Part shown: in pieces, positions 1 to 11,030 of the stretch | Position numbering within the stretch: position 1 is the stretch's first letter | How the letters are laid out: the number at the start of each line of letters is the position of its first letter | Assembly (NCBI RefSeq): GCF_029867415.1 | Contig: NC_081183.1 | Coordinates: forward strand, 67,654,336-67,718,335 | DNA: 64,000 nucleotides | Direction of reading: 5' to 3' | DNA from: Vicia villosa | Taxonomy: Eukaryota > Streptophyta > Magnoliopsida > Fabales > Fabaceae | Notes under the pieces: generated by a model | Database searches by the model: none | What the model was told of the DNA's origin: nothing | The model's input: only the letters and a program-made list of their open reading frames with translations | Program-made: the position numbers and the translations under genes

Positions 1-1890
1 AGAATACATGCTTCGTATTCGGCTATATTGTTAGTGCAATTGAAGCATAACCTGGCAGTAAACGGTGTGTAACTTCCTGCGGGGGAAATGATCACAGCTC
101 CGATGCCATTGCCAAGTGCATTAGAAGCTCCGTCAAAAACCATAGTCCACCGGGATCCTGGCTCGGGTCCTTCTTCTGGTCCTGGTTGTTTGTAGTCATT
201 GACTAGCATAATGTCTTCGTCTGGGAAGTCAAAGTTCAATGCTTGATAATCATCCACTGCTTGATGAGCCAGATGATCAGCTACCACACTTCCTTTGATT
301 GCTTTTTGTGAAGTGTATTGAATGTCATATTCTGTTAAGATCATTTGCCATCTCGCTATTCTTCCAGAGAGAGCAGGTTTTTCGAACACGTATTTGATGG
401 GATCCATCTTGGAGATTAGGAAAGTGGTGTGATTTAGCATGTACTGCCTTAGTCGGCGAGCTGCCCAAGCTAAGGCACAACAAGTTTTTTCGAGTAGTGA
501 GTATCTTGTTTCACAATCGGCAAACTTTTTGCTAAGATAGTAGATTGCGTGCTCCTTTCGGCCAGATTCGTCATGTTGTCCTAGTACACACCCCATTGAA
601 TCTTCTAACACAGTTAGGTACATTATCAGAGGTCTGCCTTCCACAGGTGGCAACAAGATTGGAGGTTTTTGGAGATATTCTTTGATTTTGTCAAAGGCTA
701 ACTGGCATTTGTCATTCCACCTTTCCACTTGATCTTTCTTCAACAGTTTGAAGATCGGCACACAAGTAGTAGTCATGTGGGCAATGAATCGGGCGATGTA
801 ATTTAGACGTCCCAAGAATCCTCTGACTTGTTTCTCGGTACGGGGTATAGGCATTTCTTGAATGGCTTTAACCTTGGCGGGATCAACCTCAATACCTTTG
901 CTGCTGACAATGAAACCTAAGAGTTTGCCGGATCTTACTCCAAAGGTACACTTATTTGGGTTCAGTCGCAACTCGTATTTCTTGAGTCTGTCAAACAACT
1001 TGTGTAAATGACCCAAATGTTCTTCCTCGGTGTTGGATTTTGCAATCATGTCATCGACATACACCTCTATTTCTTGATGAATCATATCATGAAATAGCGC
1101 TACCATTGCACGTTGATAGGTTGCTCCTGCGTTTTTCAGACCAAAGGGCATTACTTTGTAACAAAAGGTTCCCCAGGGTGTTGTGAAGGTTGTTTTTTCC
1201 ATGTCTTCGGGTGCCATCTTGATTTGATTGTACCCTGAGAATCCGTCCATAAAGGAGAATACCTTGCATTGTGCGGTATTGTCAACCAGTACATCGATGT
1301 GTGGTAAAGGGAAATCATCTTTGGGACTTGCCCGGTTCAGATCTCTGTAGTCCACGCACATTCTGACTTTCCCGTCTTTTTTAGGTACAGGGACGATGTT
1401 AGCTATCCAAGGAGGATAACTTACAACTTTTAGGAATCCGGCATTGAACTGTTTTTCAACCTCGTCTTTGATCTTTTTTGACATATCATGCCTACTCCTT
1501 CGTAGTTTCTGTTTGACTGGAGTGCTACCTTCTTTGATTGGCAGGCGATGAACTACGATGTCCGTGTCAAGGCCTGGCATATCCTCATAGGACCAGGCGA
1601 ATATCTCGACGTAGTCTCGCAGCATTTGAATCAGTCTTTGCTTGACGCTGTGTTCTAAATCAGCCCCTATTTTGACTTCTTTCATTTCTTCGTTGCTGCC
1701 CAAGTTGATGACCTCAATTGGCTCCTCGTGAGGCTGTATGGCCTTGTCTTCTTGTTCTAGCAGCCTTGTAAGTTCTCTTGGCACTTCACAATCTTCCTCA
1801 CTTTCGTCCTCAGTTTGGTAGATCGGATTTTCAAAGTCATGACGGGCAATAGCAGAATCGTTGTTGACTGGATCCAGAGTGTATGTGAAT
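1..1890 (-). CDS. Ogre Pol exon 2: reverse transcriptase, RNase H, archaeal-type RNase H (partial)
   Basis: An uninterrupted frame of about 630 codons runs from the predicted splice acceptor at 1890/1891 off the left edge. It copies element RNA into DNA and degrades the RNA strand in the virus-like particle. Visible motifs in order: CVDYRDLNRASPKDDFPLP, FMDGFSGYNQI, VMPFGLKNAGATYQ and the catalytic YVDDM (1048-1062) of RT; then the first RNase H domain ending in VVADHLA; then a second RNase H beginning MVFDGASN and containing NNIAEYEA, the domain characteristic of the Tat lineage. Integrase should follow outside the window. There is no start codon because the frame is entered by splicing (exon 2 begins within a Glu codon and continues FTYTLDPVNN). 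No stop codon was found, in contrast to gag-pro. Confidence 0.93.
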
Positions 1891-2151
1891 CTGCATGTTA
1901 ATTATGTGAGTATGTGTGAAGAAAAAAACATAGCTATTTGAAAGCGAAGAAAGAAGGAAAAAGGATCACAAAATTTAAATATGCGAGCGTCCCATGATTT
2001 TATTGAATGCACATGATCATGATATGATAAGCCCTTATAGAAGGACCGGTGTGCTAAGGCACACGGCTTTTCAAGCTTCATGGTTCGATTGTTCAGGAAC
2101 CATCTTTATCTTTGCACAATATACACAAAGAAAACAGGAAATGGCATTTAC
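1891..2151 (-). other. Ogre intron between protease and RT
   Basis: The exon 1 frame would stop at 2148-2150 if unspliced. A GT donor at 2151-2150 (GTAAAT) and an AG acceptor at 1892-1891 (ATGCAG) bound a 261-bp AT-rich segment. Removing it joins the two frames exactly: the split codon GA/A gives Glu between the protease linker and the RT N-terminus. An intron at this place is established for Ogre elements and is thought to set the ratio of unspliced to spliced product. Exact ends are my inference from GT-AG plus frame continuity. Confidence 0.8.
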
Positions 2152-3862
2152 TCCTGGTCAAAGGAGATCACATCCTCAGCTTTCCAGTTGTTCAATCCAC
2201 TGTTGTGAGCAGGGGGTACCCAGCTGTTCCAGTTGCAGTTGTCTTCTTCATCTTCCACAGCATTGATTTCATTAGTGGGAAAATGAGCCGGTGATCCTTC
2301 GGGATAAGGGATATACTCTGCTGGATACGAGAGCCCAGGCTGAGATATCTCTGTTGGCTGAGCGAGATGCTCGATAAGGCCGTCCCATGCAGTCGGGATG
2401 ATGTTTTGAATAGAGACTTGTGCATCCTGATGAGGAGTGTATGCTGACAGAAAGCAACCCTCGTTATTTGGTATTTCCCTGGCTTTTTCAAGAGCGAAAT
2501 TGTCATCGTACTGTTCATCCCATCCAGTTGGGACAATGTCCTCCATGGCAATTTGTGAGCTCGGAGGAGCGGAATATTTCACCATATAGTCATATTTGCC
2601 GCTGGGTTCTCCTAGCGTGTCCCATACTTCTTTGGGTGGATTTTGATATTGCTCAGTGACGGGACTTGTGAAACTTTCGTCATTTCCACTTTGATCACCC
2701 CATCCAGCCGGGGTAATGTCTTCCATAGCAATATAAGAATTCTGAGGTGCGGCATACTGATAGTTATACCCGCCGTTTGGTTCTCCCACAGCATCCCACA
2801 TTCCCATGGAAATAGGTGGAATCTCATCTGGATATGGCTGAAGGATATGGTTCATGAACACTCCTTCATCTTCAATAGCGTTTACTTCTTGGCTGACGAA
2901 GTGTGACATCAATCCTTCAGAACGAGGACTTTGATCATTCTTTTGATTTTCACTATCATAGCCCAGACCTAGTTTGTCAGACTTGTAGGGTATATCAGGA
3001 AGCTGTCCCCATACTGTGCAATCACCCTGTTCAATCATGGCTTTGGCATCTTTGAGAGAAGCCATAGTTGTAGTTGGAGTAGCAGGAATATGCTTGGTGG
3101 TATAGACATCTGGGGAGACCACCTCAAAAGATTGGCATGGAGTTTCGATGAATTCGTCCTCCAACTCAACATATTTGGAATTGCTTAGGTGACTAACCAC
3201 ATATTCCTCTTCGCCATAGACTGTGACAATCTTTCCTTTTACTGGATATTTTAACTTCTGATGCAGGGTAGAAGTTACAGCGTTTGCCCCATGTATCCAA
3301 GGGCGTCCGAGTAAACAGGAGTAGGCTGGGTGAATTTCCATTACGTAAAAGATAGAATCGAAGATTTGAGAACCCACTCTGATTGGGAGATTCACTTTTC
3401 CGTATACCGTTCTGGTTGACCTGTCAAAGGCTCTTACCACAACATCACTTGGTTGTAACACAATTCCTTCGAAGTCAAGCTTTTCTAGTACTGTTTTCGG
3501 TAACACGTTCAGAGAAGAACCGTTATCTACTAGCACATGAGATAGAGTGGTGCCATTACATTCAATGGAGATATGTAAGGCTTTGTTGTGATTTTTCCCA
3601 GCAGGGGTTAGATCCACATCGGAGAAACCGAGACCATTGCTCACGGTTAGATTGGCAACACAATTCTCAAATTAGTCGACTGAGATCTCTTGAGGCACAT
3701 GCGCAGCTTTCAGGAACTTCATCAGAGCTTTGGCATGAGCTTCTGAATATTTTAGCAGGGATAGCATTGAGATTTTTGAAGCGGTGTGCCCCAGTTGCTC
3801 AACAATATTGTAATCACTTTTGCAGATGATTTTCAATATTTCCTCCATTTCTTGCTTGACGG
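2152..3862 (-). pseudogene. Ogre protease and Trp-rich linker (exon 1 end), one premature stop
   Basis: This minus-strand frame runs from about 3862 to the splice donor. It opens with the conserved gag-pro junction helix (EEILKII...), hits an in-frame TAA at 3672-3674, then continues openly for about 498 codons. The aspartic protease active site reads VDNGSSLNVLP, the Ogre form of the usual DTG triad, 40 residues into the open part (counting from 3644). A LLGRPWIHGA motif about 70 residues later fits the protease C-terminal half. After the protease comes an acidic, Pro/Trp-rich linker with internal repeats (2385-2798) that ends right at the intron. The protease would cleave the Gag-Pol polyprotein. 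The upstream stop and frameshift make expression from this copy unlikely. Confidence 0.85.
2385..2798 (-). repeat. Coding repeats in the protease-RT linker
   Basis: The linker contains two clear copies and one degenerate copy of a module. The full copies start WDAVGEP / WDTLGEP and end AMEDITPAGW / AMEDIVPTGW (2700-2798 and 2520-2624). The third keeps only the end, SIQNIIPTAW (2385-2423). The modules are about 58 residues apart and are flanked by two VNAIEDE/INAVEDE motifs. Function unknown; low-complexity spacers here vary between Ogre copies. Confidence 0.7.
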
Positions 3863-4375
3863 ATCCTCAGCAGTGATCTCCACCGGGGTTTGAATTTGTT
3901 CAACTTGTGGCTCTTTGCCTCGAGCGTTGACATTTTGATTAGGAACTGGGACTCGGACTGGACCAGCAGCAACATTTGGAGAAATTTCTGGTGAAAAGAT
4001 TCTTCCACTTCTCGTGATCTTGCTGGTACCCACAATATTACCCACAGTCGGAGTAGATAACTTTGCGGCCTCTTCAGTCGAGGTACTCTGCTTAACTCCA
4101 TGAACGTAAACATTAGTGTCGTATCCCCATGGGACAGCTTTGTCTGAGGAGTATGGAAATGGAGTTGGACTAGCAATGACTACTGATGCCACTTTGAGTG
4201 TAGCAGAAATTTTGAATGGAGCCTTGGCAGAGATTTTGAATGGTAAGCTGGAGATCATTGAGGCATCCTCTATTCTCATCCCGTTTGTAAAGACTTCGCA
4301 CAGCACGTCCATAGAAGGGAGCCTCTCAAACATAATGATACGGCGATCCATCCATTTTTGAATTCCCATCCTCAT
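3833..4375 (-). pseudogene. Ogre gag C-terminal region, frameshifted
   Basis: A 180-codon open frame, offset from both neighbouring gag frames, so it is entered and left by frameshifts near 4375 and near 3855. It contains the PFPYSSDKAVPWGYD segment typical of the region between the Ogre nucleocapsid and protease, preceded by a short duplicated PFKISA motif. The rest is Ser/Thr/Pro/Val-rich linker. No enzymatic role; part of the Gag-Pro precursor. The stop after KKWRKY lies in this frame, while the frame that leads into the protease overlaps it by about ten codons. Confidence 0.75.
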
Positions 4376-5550
4376 ATTTTCACAACCATTGGGCAGACAG
4401 AAGCAGTAAAAGCAGTCGGGTCACACCCTGGAAAGTAACCAGCTCGGATTAGCTTTCCTTTGACTTCGCAGAGTGGAGTTGATAATTCGTTCACATCATA
4501 GATGTAAACAGTGTCCAGGATAGCGTTGACAGTTTTGTCATGCTTTGGCATAGGTGCAGTGATGACATTTGGAGTTTCTGGAGGATCGAACTCAATTTCA
4601 CCAGCATCTATCATATCTTGTATTTTATTTTTCAGGGACCAGCAGTGATCTGCGTCATGTCCTGGACAGTTTGAGTGATAGGCACATGTTGCATCAGGGC
4701 GATAATTTGGAGAGGAAGTGTTGACATTCCTTGGAGGACCTCTTAAGGTGATCAGATCTGCTTTTAGCAAGTGCTGCAATGCCTGAGAGATTGGCATATT
4801 GATTTTGGTGAAATTTCTTCTTGGTGCATCTGGTTGATGCGTATATTTTGGTTATTGATCCTTTTGAGGTGCAGATGCGGAGATCAGAACTGCCCCTACA
4901 GATTGATGCTGCTCACTTTTGTGACTTTTCTGAATTTGTGTTGCATTGACCTCATTTCTCCCGCTGATGGGCCTTTTTGTGGTACCAGAGGTGGAACCTA
5001 TTTGAATTTTTCCATTTTGAATGCCACTTTCGACACATTCTCTGGTCAGTATTAGGTCAGAGAAACCAGATGATGAGCTTCCCAGCAAATGGCTATAGAA
5101 AGGGCCAGTTAAAGTGCCCATGAAAATGTCAACTAGTTCGCGATCAGATAAGGGTGGTTGAACCCTTCCATCCATATCTCTCCACTTTTGTGCATATCCT
5201 TTGAAACTTTCTTTTGGTCCCATAGACATGCCCCTTAGTTGAGTACGGGTTGGCGCAAGATCAGCATTGTATTGGTACTGTTTGTAAAAAGCAGCAGCTA
5301 ATTCTTCCCAAGTATGAACCTTGGTATTTTCCAGCTGGTAGTACCACTCGAGTTGTGTACCCGACAGACTTTCTTGGAAGAAGTGAATCCACAACTTGTT
5401 ATCCGTTGTATGAGGTTGTATCTTCCTCACATAGGATCTCAGATGTAGTTTCGGGCAAGAAACTCCATCATATTTTGCAAAGACAGGAACTTTGAATTTT
5501 GGAGGGATAACAACATCCGAGATGAGCCCCAGATCATTGAAATCTAAGCC
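4372..5550 (-). pseudogene. Ogre gag: capsid and zinc-knuckle part, one premature stop
   Basis: This frame holds the retrotransposon gag domain, recognisable from SYVRKIQPHT, WYYQLE, TWEELAAAFYKQYQYN, ESFKGYAQKWRD and FMGTLTGPFYSHLLG. Gag forms the particle that packages element RNA. An in-frame TAA at 4852-4854 follows the capsid part. The same frame then resumes with ISQALQHLLKADLI and a zinc-finger-like segment (CAYHSNCPGHDADHC). It ends near 4372, where the reading shifts to the next segment. At the 5' end the frame joins gag's N-terminal segment only by a shift within the seven-base T run at 5556-5562 (A7 on the coding strand), a common spot for indels or sequencing error. Confidence 0.82.
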
Positions 5551-5968
5551 AGGTATTTTTTTGTATCTCCATAGCTTTCATACGGTCTTCCAGCTGTTGG
5601 TATTTTTCATCATCCGGTTCGTCCCCAGAATGATCATTTTCTTCATTTGAAGAGAGAGAGGGTTTAGCAGAACCCTGGTTGCTTTGATTGTCTTCTTGTT
5701 CATCATCACCGACTGCTTCAGGGATCGGTGGCTTTTTGAACTTTTTGACTGGAATTTTGATCTTTCTTCTCAGGTGACTCACACCTACAGATCCTTTGGG
5801 CTTCTTTTTCTTCTTGATTATCAGGGCTTTCAGTTCTTGTTGCCCCTTTGCCAGTTCCAGAATTGCCACTTGAACTTGGGCATTCTGTGCTTCGAGATTC
5901 TTGATGCTTGTCTCGGATTCCATCTCTTCTGACTGAAATAAACAGCGAGGAGATGAGAAATCCGTCAT
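5534..5968 (-). pseudogene. Ogre gag N-terminal coiled-coil region
   Basis: The ATG at 5966-5968 opens a 144-codon frame with an N-terminal coiled-coil-like stretch (NLEAQNAQVQVAILELAKGQ), a Lys-rich basic block and an acidic Ser/Glu/Asp-rich segment, then a second coiled-coil-like piece (YQQLEDRMKAMEIQ). This matches the start of Ogre Gag. The frame ends at a TGA (5534-5536) just after the T7 run at 5556-5562. The continuing Gag frame is offset by one base, so a single indel separates this from the capsid domain. The start was chosen as the first ATG giving the coiled coil. Confidence 0.78.
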
Positions 5969-5977
5969 GAGAACCTG

Positions 5978-6098
5978 TTATGCAATGTGTATGACTGGAT
6001 GCCATGTGTATGCAATGTATGAAATGTATATGCAATGTATATGAATGCAATGTATGAAATGTATATGCAATGCATGAAGTGAAATGTGTGTGCAATGT
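5978..6098. repeat. Degenerate 9-bp tandem repeat between ORF1 and gag
   Basis: About a dozen imperfect units of TATGCAATG / TATGAAATG / TATATGAATG fill the spacer upstream of gag. The rest of the spacer, 6100-6234, is T-rich with no coding signal. This is the leader between ORF1 and gag of the Ogre element. Confidence 0.7.
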
Positions 6099-6234
6099 TT
6101 CAAGGATCTTAGAGTTTAGATTTGTTAAAGAAGAAACAAACGTTAGTTAATCAATTTATTTCTTTCTTTTTTTGCTTCTTTTTTTTTCTTTGCCTCATTT
6201 GGGCTTACAAGACAGAAATAAAATAAATGATCCT

Positions 6235-7392
6235 TCAGGTCTCCCGTGGACGCTTTCTCTTTGCCCCCAGGAATGTGTTGATCTGCTGTTCTTCTTGACG
6301 CTGTCCGGTGAGCTCCAATATCCTTCTCTCATAGTCTTGACAGTATGACTTGAAGGTGTCTCTTTCCTCTTTGAGTTGAACCCAAGATTTTTGCAACTCT
6401 TCTAGGTCAGTTGGCATGTCCGGGTGTAGAATAACTTGAGGTTCATATCCTTCGACCTCTGGTTCAATAGTCACAGGTAGAACAGTAGGATATGGCATAA
6501 GGAGTTTCTGAGCATGAGTGCGGACTCATCTGAGGTAGGGTTCCATAGGAATAGAATTCCATTGCCCCAGAGTTTTGCTTTCTATTCTATAGACACTGCC
6601 CCATGCATGTATGAACCTTCGTCGGTGTCTATGAGAATCATTCTCGTAATCAAACACAATGCCATGGATAATCATGTCATGAGGACCGTTGCTCCTTGCA
6701 TATCCGAATTGGCGTAGAGCTAAAGAGGGATTGTAAGTGATGCCTCCTTTGATGCCAAGGAGTGGCACATTAGGGTATTCTCCATAATGATCAATGATAG
6801 TAATGTCTCTTTGAAAGAAGTTGTTCCACCGGATATCTGAATGAGACAAAGACATAATCCTGTGAGACCATTGCATTCTTTGTTCATTTCTCAACACTGA
6901 TCGGGGAAGATGAAATGTAAACCACCTAGCCAGTAGTGGTATACAGCACATGAGAGTTCCTCGTTTCTTCATGGTACGAGTGTGTAGAGAATGTAGAATG
7001 TCTCCCAGCAATGTTGGTACCGGGTTATGGATTAGGAAAAGGTTGATGATGTGTACACTTATGAACTGGTCGGGATTTGGGAATAAAACCAACCCATAGA
7101 TCAAAAGTGCCATAACTTCCTCAAAAGCTGGATAACTTTTGTTTTCTAGCAGTAGTCGAGCCTTTTCCAACAAGAACTTGGCAAGCAAACCCTTAACTCC
7201 ACTCTTTGTTTCCCAATTGGACTCGATTTCTGATTTCCGCAGATGTAAAGCAGCAGCAATGACTTCAGGTTTTGGAATCCTTTCTAAACCAGTGAAAGGT
7301 AATTGATTTCGAATAGGTAATCCAAACAAACCTTTGATAAATAGAGCAATCAAGTCAAACAATTGAAAACATCGAAGTGATCTATTCTCTTA
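6235..7392 (-). pseudogene. Ogre ORF1, N-terminally truncated, one premature stop
   Basis: The Ogre-specific ORF upstream of gag, of unknown function, related to plant mobile-domain-like proteins. Conserved stretches visible are LRCF, FIKGLFGLP, PFTGLERIP, LLIYGLVLFPN, NPVPTLLGDILHSLHTR and a C-terminal coiled coil (ELQKSWVQLKEERDTFKSY) that ends GAKRKRP. A TGA at 6526-6528 splits the frame; the same frame continues from 6498. The 5' end is missing: a stop lies at 7390-7392, only about 40 bp from the primer binding site, so the usual leader and roughly the first 50 residues appear to have been deleted. Confidence 0.82.
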
Positions 7393-7433
7393 AGGTAACC
7401 CCTTTTGAAAACATTTTGTTTTTTGAAAGTATC

Positions 7434-7451
7434 TCCCCAGCAGAGTCGCCA
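7434..7451 (-). other. Primer binding site of the Ogre element
   Basis: Minus-strand TGGCGACTCTGCTGGGGA, four bases downstream of the LTR end. This is the PBS described for Ogre elements, complementary to the 3' end of a tRNA-Arg. It fixes element orientation and the LTR boundary at 7456. Confidence 0.88.
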
Positions 7452-9170
7452 GTTTTGTGGACCTCCGATTTTTAATCCCGGGCCATACCTCTGTTCTGTA
7501 GAGATACGTGAACTGACTCTTTTTTATCGCTTAATGCTTTCGCATTTTTGAAAATTCACAGAGTCGCCACCGACCTTTTATTTTATCCAATTAAGGAAAG
7601 GTTTATAAAAGAAACAGAAAAAAGACCTTTAAGAAATTCTGGGTAAGGGGGTAGGTTATACAAAGGGAAGGTGTTAGCACCCTTTGTATCCATGGTTATC
7701 CATGGGCTCTTAAGTTTGCTTAGCTCACTTGTTTTTCGATCACTTTTCAATTGCTCTGAAATTGCTCATGTGTGGTTTCAAATACCTTTGTAATTTGAAT
7801 TTTGTAATGATCCGTGTGTGGATGTATACAAAATGCTTGTTTATCTTTCGAAAGATGTTTTGAAAAGAACGTTAACTTTGTAATAATCTGTGTTTGGATG
7901 TATACAAAGTATTGTCTTTTTTGAAAGTTTTGTTTTGAAAAACAACAGTGTATGAGAATTTTGTTTGTTTTGATTTGAGCAAGCAAACTAGGAGGTCTAC
8001 CTTGAGTTGTAAGGTCTTTATCCTATTTCCTTTAAAAATCTATCCTTTCACCGGATATAAACGCAAGGTTCGATTTTGTACTCGAAACAGTAGAATTTTG
8101 ACTTTGATTTTGAAAAGAATGAGAAGGGATTTACCTTAAGAGGTGCAAGTGTGATTGTGATTGGATTCAGATATTTATCTTTGAAGTTAGTGATCTAACG
8201 GTTCAATTTTATCTTTGACATACACGCAGTTTATATTTGCTGGAAATTAAAGTGCGGAAATGTAAAGTGCGGAAAGTAAATCTACGCTATTACATCGATT
8301 GTGCGGGAAATGTAAACTAGCCTATTTACATGAATTTGACATCCTATACATTTATCTAGGAATTTAAATTGCAAGAAATAAAAGGCATGTTTTTGGATTT
8401 TTTATGGTTTGATTTTAATTAATTAATGCATGATTAATTAAATTAAAATGAGGAAAAAAGATGAAAAATAGATTTAAACCTAGAAATTAAGTTTAAAATA
8501 TGTACAAAATATTTGTCAATTAATTTTAAAACAAAACTATTTTTTTTGGAATTTTTGGAATTGATTTAAAATTGATTTAAGTTAATTAAAACATAATTAT
8601 ACAAATAATTATACAAATAATTAAAACTTAAAGAGAAAATTATTCAAAATATGTACAAAATTAGTTTATAATATATAAACAATATTTTATATAAAGAACA
8701 ATTTTTTTTATGATTTTTTGATTGGTTAGAATAATTAAAAAGCCAATATATAAATATATACTAATTAATTATGCAAAATATTAAAATTTTGAAGAAAAAT
8801 AAAATATTTTTATTTCCGAAAATAATATATTATTTTAGAAGTCTAAAAATATTTTTTGTGTATTTTTTGGATTTTTAAAACTATTTTTAATTAATTTAAC
8901 AAAGAAATTAAAATAAAATAGAAAATAAAATAGAAATAAAAGGATACTGATCCTGTGTGGTAGGCTGGAGAGTGCATGATAAGGATTGTTTGATCTGGCG
9001 CGTTGAATGAGTCATTAAATGAAATCAGGTGGTCCAGATGGTGAGGCACGTGGGATACGTTACACCTGCAAAACACTGGATTAGTGGAAAGTTTAAAAAC
9101 ACGCGCGCGCTTCTGGACCAATGAGGAGGAGACACCTCATCGTCTTCAACCTTCAGACAAGGCCTTTTAC

Positions 9171-9192
9171 AGCGCTTTTGTAAAAAAGCGCT
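9171..9192. other. Perfect 9-bp hairpin in the Ogre LTR
   Basis: AGCGCTTTT, a GTAA loop, then AAAAGCGCT. AGCGCTTTT-type ends also occur in plant DNA-transposon termini, so this could be a scrap of another element; I see no target duplication around it. Confidence 0.45.
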
Positions 9193-10299
9193 ATTGTAAG
9201 TGAGCCCTAATTCTGCAAAATAACGAATAGGGGTAAACAAGCAAATAAGTTTGGCGCGATGGTACCATTCAACCCGTTTTGTCCATACGAATCTAATGGT
9301 ACTATTTAGAATCTCTAATTTTGCCTAATTTGGAAAGCCCTAATTTTGAAGCTATGAACCCTAAAATGGTGATTTCGTTTGTACGTGTCCAAACTTCAAT
9401 TAAGTTTCCAGAAATGATCTACACCTCAAACCAAACTCAATAGTATGTCTACATCTTGTTAAACATGTGTGAATAACCAGATATGAATTGATTTTAGTTT
9501 GAACAAATTTTGACCTGTGTAGCTCGATTCAGTGAGCTTCAAGGCTTGTAATTGATTGAGATAGTTTCAGTGATGTTCAAGGAAGGTGTATGAATGCTTA
9601 GTTTGTATTGAAATGGACTGAAATTACAAATTCGAATTTGTGTTTTCTTTGAATTTTTTTCAAGTGATTACAAGTGTTATGAGCTTATGTATGCTTCTGA
9701 ACTCGCCTCTCTTTTGTTACTGAACTATGATAGCTTATTTATAAGCATTGAGTGCTTACAATTGAAGCTAAGAAGTGTCTTTAGTTGCCTTTGTTGAAAC
9801 TTTGGTTTTTTAATATAAAAAACCTTGAATTCTTGACCAAGTCATCTTGCCTTCAATGCACCTGCCTTGCCCTTCAATTCTCTGCAGAAAGATGAAGATT
9901 CTTTGAGGTGAGTCATGCTTGATTTGTAAGCTAACCATTATCCATGCATTTTCCTTTTAATTTTAATCTTAAAATAAGATAAAATCATGCAAAAATGGAT
10001 AAAAAAAGGTATGGGCTTAGTCTTGGTCGTGGGAGGCCCATAACATCATGGAAATGATGTTTGAATGCTGAAAACTTGGCCCCATTTGGAAAAAATACAT
10101 TTTTGAGCAATGTTGATTTCATGTATTTTCCCAAAATTTAGCAACCTTCAACAAGGTGTAAATCCTTCAATTTTTGTCATATGAAGGAGATCTTGCACTT
10201 TTTGGAAACCTCAAAGAGTCCTCTAACCAATGCCTTTGGTCTCATGTCAAAATGATTTTTGAAGCTCCTTGTGTGTCCTTTTGAAAAAAGTGTCTTTTT

Positions 10300-11030
10300 G
10301 TTGACTTTGAAAATGACCTGTAATGTCTTTGATCATACTTTTCAAATGGTGAATCCAATGACTATGGGATCAATGGAATTTGAAAGATAATTGAATTTCC
10401 TTCAAAACAAGCTTTGGTTTGAATTTTTTGGATGAAGGATGAGAGAGTTATGATCAGTCAAAGTTGAGTTGACTTTTCAGGCAAAAACCCTAATTTTGAA
10501 TCTTAGAGTTTTGTTGATTTTTGATCTTTCCTTGATGAATTATGATCATCCAATGATCAAATGATGAATCCTTTGACAAAATATGGACTTTGACAAAAAA
10601 TTTCATTTTTGACTGTCTGTTGACTTTTTTGGTCAAACGGGTCGTCTGTTGACTGTTTGAGCTGCTGACGGTGCGTCTGAGTGAATTGAAGTTTGAAAAT
10701 TTGTATGATGGTACTTTGAGATATATGGATGTGTATGAAATACATTTGAGCTCTCAAAAACTTGTTGCTCCTGTAAAAACAAGAAAAACCCTGATTAGGG
10801 ACTGTTTGTGTAGGAGACAGTTAAACGTACCTGATTTTTGTGCAGTGTTGAGTCTCTGCTAATCGCGTGATATTCAGAAGACTTCTAGAACAAAAATCTT
10901 GGAATTTTGAATTGTGAAAGATTGATTTGATTGATGGTACAAAACACTGAGAATTGTACTGCCAGCAGTTTGGCTGTCAACTGACTGTTCAGGTATTGAC
11001 GTAGCAGTTAGAGTGAAAAAATCAACAGTC
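10300..11030. promoter_or_regulatory. Cluster of WRKY-type W-box cores (TTGAC) in the Ogre LTR
   Basis: By hand count, 11 TTGAC/GTCAA cores lie in about 740 bp, most of them full TTGACY. They are densest at 10570-10660, including GTTGACTTTTTTGGTCAAAC (10618-10637), where two cores face each other. Chance would give one or two. W-boxes bind WRKY factors; whether these act on the LTR promoter is inference. Confidence 0.35.

Noticed and set aside
7747..7986. Short ORFs in the Ogre LTR (also 11581-11816 and 8891-9240)
   Set aside because: AT- and Phe/Asn-rich chance frames in an LTR; no start context or similarity.
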